NCBI GenBank assembly: GCA_937927265.1
Contig: CALBCO010000086.1
Location: 1 to 5,461, forward strand
Reading direction: 5' to 3'
DNA length: 5,461 nucleotides
From: an uncultured Verrucomicrobiae bacterium
Lineage (GTDB): Bacteria; Verrucomicrobiota; Verrucomicrobiia; Palsa-1439
Shown: in pieces, positions 1-5,461 of the stretch
Layout: every line of letters starts with the position of its first letter
Numbering within the stretch: position 1 is the stretch's first letter
Made by a program: the position numbers and the translations under genes
Notes under the pieces: generated by a model
What the model saw: only the letters and a program-made list of their open reading frames with translations
Told to the model about the DNA's origin: nothing
Database searches by the model: none

Positions 1-28
1 AATATACTTTTTTTGTCTTGCATGTATT

Positions 29-107
29 GGTAGGGCGCGACCGCCGGGCGCGCCGAAAGCTGTTCAGCAATAAAACGCATCGGCGTGCCCGGCGGGCGCG
101 CCCCACC
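29..107. repeat. Imperfect inverted repeat, possible REP/MITE-like element in a gene leader
   Basis: Two 28-base arms, 29-56 and 80-107, are reverse complements of each other with only three mismatches, separated by a 23-base AT-richer spacer (57-79). The arms are very GC-rich, with GGGCGCG and CCGCCGGGC blocks, so transcribed RNA would fold into a long stable hairpin. The spacer holds a tiny inner palindrome, GCTG-TT-CAGC at 59-68. The right arm stops immediately before the GGGAG ribosome binding site of the next gene. No run of T follows it, so it is not a simple intrinsic terminator. Dispersed GC-rich palindromes of this kind are known as REP or MITE-like repeats in many genomes; whether this one is repeated elsewhere cannot be seen here. 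Confidence 0.8.
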
Positions 108-112
108 GGGAG
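108..112 (+). promoter_or_regulatory. Ribosome binding site that decides the start of the sigma-54 activator
   Basis: GGGAG lies 2 bases before the ATG at 115 and 5 bases before the ATG at 118, which favours 118. An in-frame GTG at 85 would lengthen the protein by 11 residues, but it falls inside the right arm of the inverted repeat and would add a low-complexity Gly/Pro/Ala/Arg peptide, so it is unlikely to be used. Confidence 0.55.
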
Positions 113-117
113 ATATG

Positions 118-1551
118 ATGAAAGCACTGGAGCCGGCCGACCGTGAGTTTCTGGGTTTGGTGGCCCGCGCGGCGTTTAGCAACCCGTTCACCGACGAGTA
201 CGAGCAACTGCTCGCCCAGATTGCCGGCGGCGCGCCGCTCGCCGACCGCTGGAACGAACAACTCCACCGGCTCGCCGCTGCCGGGGTAACCGATTTCCGA
301 CCGTTCAGCGGCGAAGACCGCGACCTGCTCCGGTACGCGTTCCTCTACGAGATTTATCACCGGTACATGACGGCATTCGACGAACTCATTGCCGAGCAAA
401 TCGCCGCCGGGGAACGCAGCGTGCCGGTGCCGTTCGCCAACAAGGCGTTCGCACTGTTCAGCCGCCGTGGATTTACCGCCGAGGAAGCCCGCCGCTATTT
501 TGCGATTCTGTTTCAAATCCGCCGCGCCTACTACTTCATTGATCGGAGTCTGATTGGCCGCAGCGCGTGCATGAAGGAGTTACGCCGGCGACTGTGGAAC
601 AACGTCTTCACCTACGACATCCGCCGCTACGAATCGCATCTGTGGAACCGGCTCGAAGATTTCTCAACGTTGCTGCTCGGCGAGACCGGCACCGGCAAAG
701 GTACCGCCGCCGCGGCCATTGGCCGGTCCGGGTTCATCCCCTTCGATGTCAAGAAAGGCTGTTTTGCGGAGAGTTTCATGCGCAGTTTTGTGGCGCTGAA
801 CCTGTCGCAGTTCCCGGAAACGCTGATCGAGTCGGAGTTGTTCGGCCACCGCAAAGGGGCGTTTACGGGCGCCGTCGAAGATCATCCAGGCGCGTTGGCC
901 CGGTGCAGTCCGTACGGCGCAATTTTTCTCGATGAAATCGGCGACCTCAGCGTGCCCGTGCAGATCAAACTGCTCCAAGTGTTGCAGGAACGCACGTTCA
1001 CGCCGGTGGGCAGCCACGAAAAGCTGCGCTTTCGCGGGCGGGTCATCGCGGCGACCAACAAGCCGCTCGACCAACTCCGCGCCACCGGCCAGTTCCGCGA
1101 CGATTTCTATTACCGGCTCTGCTCGGACATCATCACCGTGCCGCCGTTGCGCCAGCGGATTTGGGAAGATAGGCGCGAATTGGATGACCTGTTGGCCAGC
1201 ATTCTGCAGCGTCTCACAGGGACGGCAGCGTTACCGGTGGAGTTGCCGGTGGATTATCCGTGGCCGGGTAATGTTCGCGAACTGGAGCAAGCGATCCGTC
1301 GCATTCTGCTGACGCGGGAGTACCGAGGCGACCTCCGGGTGGTGGCTCCGGACTTGTGTGCGCAGTTGCAGGCCGGGGTTGCCGCCGGGACGCTGGATGC
1401 CGATGCGTTGCTGGCGGGTTATTGTCGGTTGTTGTACGAGTGGCACGGCACGTACGAAGAGGTCGCCCGCCGCACCAATTTGGACCGGCGTACCGTGAAG
1501 GCGTATCTCGAAAAGAAATTTCCGATTGGCGGTCACGGGGAGACGGCGTAA
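118..1551 (+). CDS. Sigma-54-interacting AAA+ transcriptional activator with unknown N-terminal domain
   Basis: A 477-residue bacterial enhancer-binding protein, predicted to hydrolyse ATP to open promoters held by sigma-54 RNA polymerase. Residues 1 to about 146 form a charged, probably helical domain that I do not recognise; it is not a receiver, PAS or GAF domain by eye. The AAA+ core has Walker A GETGTGKG (188-195), the sigma-54 contact loop GAFTGA (247-252), Walker B with D272-E273, an arginine-finger segment FYYRL (R333) and the sensor II motif WPGNVREL (382-389). A C-terminal Fis-like helix-turn-helix spans about 444-467. All catalytic motifs look intact, so it should be active. Two insertions are unusual: about 15 residues before Walker A and about 12 between Walker A and GAFTGA (around 203-220). 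The start follows a GGGAG site, with an equally possible ATG at 115. It lies 38 bases before the PurF-like gene, possibly in one operon. The family is certain; the signal and targets are unknown. Confidence 0.93.
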   Translation: MKALEPADREFLGLVARAAFSNPFTDEYEQLLAQIAGGAPLADRWNEQLHRLAAAGVTDFRPFSGEDRDLLRYAFLYEIYHRYMTAFDELIAEQIAAGERSVPVPFANKAFALFSRRGFTAEEARRYFAILFQIRRAYYFIDRSLIGRSACMKELRRRLWNNVFTYDIRRYESHLWNRLEDFSTLLLGETGTGKGTAAAAIGRSGFIPFDVKKGCFAESFMRSFVALNLSQFPETLIESELFGHRKGAFTGAVEDHPGALARCSPYGAIFLDEIGDLSVPVQIKLLQVLQERTFTPVGSHEKLRFRGRVIAATNKPLDQLRATGQFRDDFYYRLCSDIITVPPLRQRIWEDRRELDDLLASILQRLTGTAALPVELPVDYPWPGNVRELEQAIRRILLTREYRGDLRVVAPDLCAQLQAGVAAGTLDADALLAGYCRLLYEWHGTYEEVARRTNLDRRTVKAYLEKKFPIGGHGETA

Positions 1552-1578
1552 ACTGCGCGGACGAGTTTCGGCAACGAT

Positions 1579-1584
1579 GAGAGG
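1579..1584 (+). promoter_or_regulatory. Ribosome binding site of the PurF-like gene
   Basis: GAGAGG sits 5 bases before the ATG at 1590. An in-frame TGA at 1578-1580, with only GAG, GTC and ATC codons after it, excludes an upstream start. The protein therefore begins directly with Met-Gly-Gly and has no propeptide that could expose a catalytic cysteine. Confidence 0.75.
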
Positions 1585-1589
1585 TCATC

Positions 1590-2990
1590 ATGGGCGGGTT
1601 TTTTGGCATAGTTTCGCAGGCAGATTGTGTCAGCGATTTGTTTTACGGGACGGACTATCATTCGCACCTCGGCACGCAACGCGGCGGTTTGGCCGTGTAC
1701 CACGGGACCGGTTTCACGCGATTCATTCACGACATCCGCAATGCCCAGTTCCGATCCAAGTTCGAGCAGGACATTCTGAAGATGAAAGGCCGAATGGGTA
1801 TCGGCGTCATCAGCGATCAGGAAGACCAACCGCTGCTCATCAGCTCGCACCTCGGCAATTACGCGCTGGTGACGGTGGGGCGCATCAGCAACACGGCGGA
1901 GTTGGTCAAGAAGGTGTTTGGGATGCGGATGGCCCACTTTTCGGAGATGGGCAGCGGCGAAATCAATCCGACGGAACTCACGGCCATCTTCATCAATCAG
2001 GGCCAGAGTTTTGGCGAAGGCATTGCCATTGCCCAACAGGGCATTCAAGGCTCGTGCTCGTTGTTGTTGCTGACTGACCAAGGCGTGTACGCGGCGCGCG
2101 ACCGACTCGGCCGTACGCCAGTGATCCTCGGTTGCAAGGCTAACAGCTACGCAGTGACGCTGGAATCCTGTGCATTCCCCAATCTGGGTTATGAGTACGT
2201 GCGCGATCTTGGCCCCGGTGAGATTGTGCGGCTCACGCCGGAGGGTATCGAGCAAATGGCGCTACCCGGTCATCGTTGTCAGATCTGTGCGTTTCTCTGG
2301 GTGTATTACGGCTATCCGGCCTCGACCTATGAAGGCCAGAACGTCGAAGATGTCCGCAACCGGTGCGGCGCGGCGCTCGCCAAGAACGACGCGACCCCGG
2401 TGGATGTCGTCGCCGGCATCCCCGACTCTGGCACCGGCCATGCCATCGGCTACGCCACCGCAAAAGGGTTGCCCTACCGGCGGCCGTTTGTGAAATACAC
2501 GCCAACCTGGCCGCGCAGTTTCATGCCGCAAGATCAATCCACTCGCGACCTCGTGGCCCAAATGAAGCTCATTCCGATCAAGGAACTCATCCAGGGCCAG
2601 CGGCTGTTGTTCTGCGAGGACTCCATCGTGCGCGGCACCCAACTCAAAGACACTGTTCAGCGCTTGTACGATTGCGGTGCGAAAGAAATCCACATGCGGC
2701 CGGCCTGTCCGCCGTTGGTGCATGGGTGCAAGTTCCTGAATTTCTCCCGGTCGCGTTCGGAGCTGGATCTGGCGGCTCGCCGCGCGATCAAGGAACTCGA
2801 AGGCAACGCCGACCACGCGCTGGAAGAATACGCCAACCCCGACACCGCTCGGCATGCCGCGATGGTCGAACGCATCCGGCAACGGTTGGGCTTGACCAGT
2901 TTGAAATATCAGAGGTTGGATGACTTGGTTGCGGCGATTGGCCTGCCGAAAGAAAAACTCTGCACCTACTGCTGGAACGGCAAGGAATAG
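1590..2990 (+). CDS. PurF-like amidophosphoribosyltransferase homologue with a degenerate glutaminase domain
   Basis: A 466-residue homologue of amidophosphoribosyltransferase, which makes phosphoribosylamine from PRPP and glutamine in the first step of purine synthesis. The N-terminal half keeps the class II amidotransferase fold, with recognisable segments such as RDRLGRTPVILG and DLGPGEIV. Its active site appears lost: the nucleophilic Cys after Met is Gly2, the HNGN oxyanion motif is TVGR (95-98), and the HVRYxTAG region is replaced near 73-79. The phosphoribosyltransferase half looks intact, with IPDSG (277-281) and the PRPP loop LLFCEDSIVRGT (339-350, acidic pair E343-D344). C233, C380, C458 and C461 line up with the four 4Fe-4S ligands of the Bacillus subtilis-type enzyme. 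It may use free ammonia, take ammonia from a partner, or do something else with PRPP. Automated annotation would probably call it purF, which I would not assign. The fold is near certain; the reaction is open. Confidence 0.9.
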   Translation: MGGFFGIVSQADCVSDLFYGTDYHSHLGTQRGGLAVYHGTGFTRFIHDIRNAQFRSKFEQDILKMKGRMGIGVISDQEDQPLLISSHLGNYALVTVGRISNTAELVKKVFGMRMAHFSEMGSGEINPTELTAIFINQGQSFGEGIAIAQQGIQGSCSLLLLTDQGVYAARDRLGRTPVILGCKANSYAVTLESCAFPNLGYEYVRDLGPGEIVRLTPEGIEQMALPGHRCQICAFLWVYYGYPASTYEGQNVEDVRNRCGAALAKNDATPVDVVAGIPDSGTGHAIGYATAKGLPYRRPFVKYTPTWPRSFMPQDQSTRDLVAQMKLIPIKELIQGQRLLFCEDSIVRGTQLKDTVQRLYDCGAKEIHMRPACPPLVHGCKFLNFSRSRSELDLAARRAIKELEGNADHALEEYANPDTARHAAMVERIRQRLGLTSLKYQRLDDLVAAIGLPKEKLCTYCWNGKE

Positions 2991-3048
2991 ATACTACGGG
3001 GAAACACCATCATTTCATGAATAGCCAGCCCAATGAATTGACTCTGTC

Positions 3049-3963
3049 ATGACCGACACTTCGTCATCTCCCTCGACTGCAAACTTGGATCAGTGTTTCC
3101 GCGACCTCGCCCAACAAGGTTTTATTCCGTTGTTGGTGCGCCAGGCGGCCGAGCCCCACCTGGTGCCGTTGGATTCCCGATTGTTTTTGCATTGGGTCAG
3201 CAATGGCGCCACGCCGCCGGCGGGGACGTTGGTTGCTTTTCCCTGTCAGAACAATGGCGAAAGCGACTCCTTTTCGCCGCTGGAGCTCCGCCGGCTTCAA
3301 CTATTGACTCAGCGGTATCTCGATCACGAATACGTCCAAGCGACGTCCTTGGTTTCCCACCAAGGCCACCGATTATATGTGGATTGGCCAAACGCACACG
3401 GCTTGCAGTTTTCATGTGGAATCACCGGCATACATAGTACGAGTTTGGTTTCTTCCATGCGGCTGGTCTTTCCGGCGGTTACGGCTTATCCGGTCGACGA
3501 TTACGATGTTCAAGGGCATCCCCGTCGTCAATGGGTGCGTCCGTTTGAGGTTCCCATGCACACACTGCTTGGTTCGGACCATTCTGACCGCGCGGCGCGG
3601 CTCGCCGCCCGGTTTGGCGTACAGGTCATCGGTGAAATTTCCCAGTTGGCGAGCGAAGCGACCGAAAGACGGGTGATTACCACGGTGTGTCAATTATTGG
3701 CCGCCTTTGCGCGCGCGGTGACCACCACGGCGCACCGGCCAACGATTTTTGCTGACGGCTGCGGCGTGGCGTTGGCCATTGCAGCCGTGCCGCGGCTGGC
3801 GGATGTTTTGATCAAATGTCTTGCCCAACGCGTGGCCCCGGTGGTCAGTGATGTCGCTCGTGTCGCGCTCCATCCAGTTGGCTCTGCATCCTGGCGGTTG
3901 GGCACGTTGGAAGTGCCGCTGTTGTTGACCATTCATCCCTCGTTCGATCATCCGATCCGGTAA
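3049..3963 (+). CDS. Protein of unknown function, possibly acyltransferase-like
   Basis: A 304-residue protein that I do not firmly recognise. It has no signal peptide and no clear membrane segment, so it is probably cytoplasmic. A weak resemblance is visible to the N-acyltransferase fold of autoinducer synthases and PEP-CTERM-type N-acyl amino acid synthases: a SMRLVFP strand (136-142), then GEISQLA (195-201) where those families have an E-I-S-R-L/F-A motif, and later a VPRLADVL helix (about 249-256). The Arg usual after Ser in that motif is Gln here, so catalytic competence is doubtful. No good Shine-Dalgarno site precedes the ATG. A possible 11-codon leader frame (3017-3052) overlaps the start by ATGA. 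The next gene, a GNAT-like protein, starts only 6 bases after the stop, which suggests joint expression and perhaps a shared acyl-transfer role. The coding call is sound; the function is a guess. Confidence 0.72.
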   Translation: MTDTSSSPSTANLDQCFRDLAQQGFIPLLVRQAAEPHLVPLDSRLFLHWVSNGATPPAGTLVAFPCQNNGESDSFSPLELRRLQLLTQRYLDHEYVQATSLVSHQGHRLYVDWPNAHGLQFSCGITGIHSTSLVSSMRLVFPAVTAYPVDDYDVQGHPRRQWVRPFEVPMHTLLGSDHSDRAARLAARFGVQVIGEISQLASEATERRVITTVCQLLAAFARAVTTTAHRPTIFADGCGVALAIAAVPRLADVLIKCLAQRVAPVVSDVARVALHPVGSASWRLGTLEVPLLLTIHPSFDHPIR

Positions 3964-3969
3964 CCACAC

Positions 3970-5193
3970 ATGCGTGTGATCCCTCTCGACCGCCACCGAC
4001 GGACTGCAATCGACCGGTTTTGGGATTTGTCGGCCGATTTGTATCGTGATTCTCCCCAATGGTGTCCCGGTTGGCGGCCGGCGCAACGCTTGTTGCTGGA
4101 CCACAGGCGTCATCCGTTCTACGAACATTCGGAAGCGGAGTTTTTTGTCGCGGAAGACGGTGTGCGGATTGTTGGGCGCATTGCGGCGATTCATAACCGT
4201 CATTATCAGGAATATCATGGCCGTCCCACCGGATTTTTTGGATACTTTGACGCCGTCCCGGAGGAAGCGGTAGTCAACGCGTTGGTGAACGCGGCGGCCG
4301 CTTGGCTGCGCGACCGGGGTCTGACCGAGATGGTGGGGCCGTATGGACTATTGCGGCTGGATGGGGGCGGGGTGTTGGTGGAGGGATTTGAACACCCGGC
4401 AGCCATGGGCATTGCCTACAACCATCCCGATCATGACCGACTGCTGCACGCCGCCGGTTTGCAAAAATACACCGATTATCTATCGGGCCGGCTGGACTGG
4501 GGCGATCATCTGCCGCCCCGCTTGCGAGCTCTCAGCGAGAAAATCCAGCAACGCCATGGTTTTTCCGTTCAGTCATTTCGCACAGCAACCGACTTACAAC
4601 GGTGGGTGCCACAGTTGGCTGCCGCCTATGAAACGTCGTTCAAGGATCATCTGGATTATTATCCGCGCACTCCGGCTGAGCGGGATTGGATCCGATCCGA
4701 AATGTTGCGTGTAGCCGACCCGCGCTTGATCAAACTGATCCTGCACGACAACACCGTGGCCGGGTTTCTCTTTGCTTTTCCGGACTTGCGCGACGGTCTG
4801 CGCCGGAGTCAGGGACGGCTGTGGCCGTGGGGTTGGTATCACCTCGCGCGCGCCCGACATCGCCCCGATTGGTGCGACATCACGCATATGGGATTGCTAC
4901 CGCAGTTTCGCCGCCGCGGCGCCACGCTGCTGCTGTACGCCGAATTGGAGGCAACCCTGTACGCGCACGGATACCGGCACGTGGAAGTCCCGCTGGTCGA
5001 GGAGGGCAACACGCTCAGCCGGGCAGACTTGGAAGCTGTCGGAGTACGCTGGTACAAACGGCACCGAATCTACCGGGGGACACTCACAGAAAACGGGCTC
5101 AGGTCAGTTGACGGCGAAACCGTGCCACACATGCGAGAAAAAGAGCCAATCCCATCCCGGCCAGAACCAGTAAATGCCCGAGGTAATCGGTGA
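3970..5193 (+). CDS. GNAT-like N-acyltransferase family protein
   Basis: A 407-residue protein resembling a family of large, uncharacterised GNAT-like proteins of about 370-400 residues. Recognisable blocks are HPF (48-50), a VGRIAA strand (68-73), GFFGYF (88-93), GP (123-124) followed by LVEGFEHPAAM, then AYN (149-151). A C-terminal half ends in an acetyl-CoA-loop-like PQFRRRGATLLLYAEL (311-326), with a closing WYKRHRIYRG near 360-369. The stretch after GP reads YGLLRLDGGG, where relatives, as I recall them, usually carry a Ser/Asn-containing motif, so its substrate may differ. It has no signal peptide or membrane helix. It starts 6 bases after the preceding gene without a clear Shine-Dalgarno site, so translation may be coupled. 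About 31 residues after position 376 lie opposite the converging permease gene and look unconserved, probably a read-through extension. The substrate is unknown. Confidence 0.82.
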   Translation: MRVIPLDRHRRTAIDRFWDLSADLYRDSPQWCPGWRPAQRLLLDHRRHPFYEHSEAEFFVAEDGVRIVGRIAAIHNRHYQEYHGRPTGFFGYFDAVPEEAVVNALVNAAAAWLRDRGLTEMVGPYGLLRLDGGGVLVEGFEHPAAMGIAYNHPDHDRLLHAAGLQKYTDYLSGRLDWGDHLPPRLRALSEKIQQRHGFSVQSFRTATDLQRWVPQLAAAYETSFKDHLDYYPRTPAERDWIRSEMLRVADPRLIKLILHDNTVAGFLFAFPDLRDGLRRSQGRLWPWGWYHLARARHRPDWCDITHMGLLPQFRRRGATLLLYAELEATLYAHGYRHVEVPLVEEGNTLSRADLEAVGVRWYKRHRIYRGTLTENGLRSVDGETVPHMREKEPIPSRPEPVNARGNR

Positions 5194-5461
5194 AAGTTGC
5201 GCCTTTCAAAACCACGCCGCGCGTCAGGTCCAAGAAAAACGTCACGGGCAGCAACTGTCCGATTGCATAAAAAATCCACGGCATCGTCTCCCGCGGGAAA
5301 ATGTAACCGGAAAAAAACACCGAGGGCAGCAGGAGCGTCAGGCCCATCTGCAGTGCCTGCTCCATTGTGCGCGCCCATGTGGACAACAACAGGCCCAAAC
5401 TCAACAATGCAAACACGTAAAGCACCGTGGCCACCCCCAATAGGAGCAAACTTCCGACAAT
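5099..5461 (-). CDS. ABC-2 type transporter permease, C-terminal part (partial at window edge)
   Basis: Only the last 120 residues are in the window; the reading frame continues beyond 5461, so the TTG near 5449 is not its true start. This is the membrane subunit of an ABC exporter of the ABC-2 type, YhhJ/YbhR-like. Three hydrophobic segments are visible, at about residues 5-27, 37-56 and 95-113 of the fragment. Between the last two lies the signature stretch with FFSGYIFPRE (49-58), GQLLPVTFFLDLTRG (68-82) and VLKGAT, followed by a short basic tail. Relatives pair with an ATPase and a membrane-fusion protein to export drugs or other small molecules; those partners would lie to the right, outside the window. 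The stop at 5099-5101 is inside the 3' end of the converging GNAT gene. The family call is confident; the substrate is unknown. Confidence 0.9.
   Translation of the reverse strand: MVGSLLLLGVATVLYVFALLSLGLLLSTWARTMEQALQMGLTLLLPSVFFSGYIFPRETMPWIFYAIGQLLPVTFFLDLTRGVVLKGATFTDYLGHLLVLAGMGLALFLACVARFRRQLT

Noticed and set aside
1..28. Promoter or terminator remnant in the AT-rich first 28 bases
   Set aside because: A run of seven T is present, but the hairpin that would complete a terminator is not in the window, and no well-spaced -35/-10 or -24/-12 pair could be identified.
85..117. GTG at 85 as the start of the sigma-54 activator
   Set aside because: It falls inside the right arm of the inverted repeat, has no ribosome binding site of its own, and would add a low-complexity peptide. 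The GGGAG at 108-112 fits the ATG at 118.
1533..2255. A 240-codon open frame on the minus strand
   Set aside because: It lies fully across the PurF-like gene, has no recognisable domain, and is the kind of antisense open frame expected opposite GC-rich coding sequence.
2262..2882. A 206-codon open frame on the minus strand
   Set aside because: It is opposite the phosphoribosyltransferase half of the PurF-like gene, whose motifs are clear on the plus strand, and it shows no family signature.
2991..3048. Promoter or terminator between the PurF-like gene and the 304-residue gene
   Set aside because: A TTGACT at 3038-3043 resembles a -35 box, but no -10 box follows at the right distance and the start codon comes at once. 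Only short 8-base palindromes (3014-3021, 3046-3053) are present, with no T run.

Overview
The window is a compact, GC-rich bacterial segment with four plus-strand genes followed by the 3' end of one minus-strand gene. No rRNA, tRNA, CRISPR array, insertion sequence or integrase was seen. The organism cannot be fixed from sequence alone. The weak Shine-Dalgarno sites before two genes, the GC-rich inverted repeat at 29-107 and the style of the PurF-like protein would suit a Verrucomicrobiota-type or other PVC/Bacteroidota-like genome; this is a low-confidence inference.

Layout. Positions 1-28 are AT-rich with a run of seven T (8-14) and hold no recognisable gene; the T run could be the tail of an upstream terminator lying outside the window. 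An imperfect inverted repeat (29-56 and 80-107) follows and ends against the ribosome binding site of the first gene. That gene (118-1551) is a sigma-54-interacting AAA+ activator with an unfamiliar N-terminal domain. Thirty-eight bases later comes a PurF-like phosphoribosyltransferase (1590-2990). It keeps the PRPP site and all four predicted Fe-S cysteines but has Gly in place of the catalytic N-terminal Cys and lacks the other glutaminase signatures. After a 58-base gap come an unrecognised 304-residue protein (3049-3963) and, 6 bases later, a GNAT-like protein (3970-5193). On the opposite strand the C-terminal part of an ABC-2 type transporter permease (5099-5461) runs in from the right and overlaps the GNAT gene tail to tail by 95 bases.

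How the genes may relate. The first two genes are close and co-directional and could be co-transcribed, and so could the third and fourth. No sigma-54 type (-24/-12) promoter was found before any of them, so the activator's target is probably outside the window or was missed by eye. The most notable points are the degenerate glutaminase domain of the PurF-like protein, the activator's new N-terminal domain and two insertions, and the repeat in that gene's leader. The pairing of an acyltransferase-like unknown with a GNAT protein is a weaker lead. Apart from these, the region looks like ordinary chromosomal sequence.
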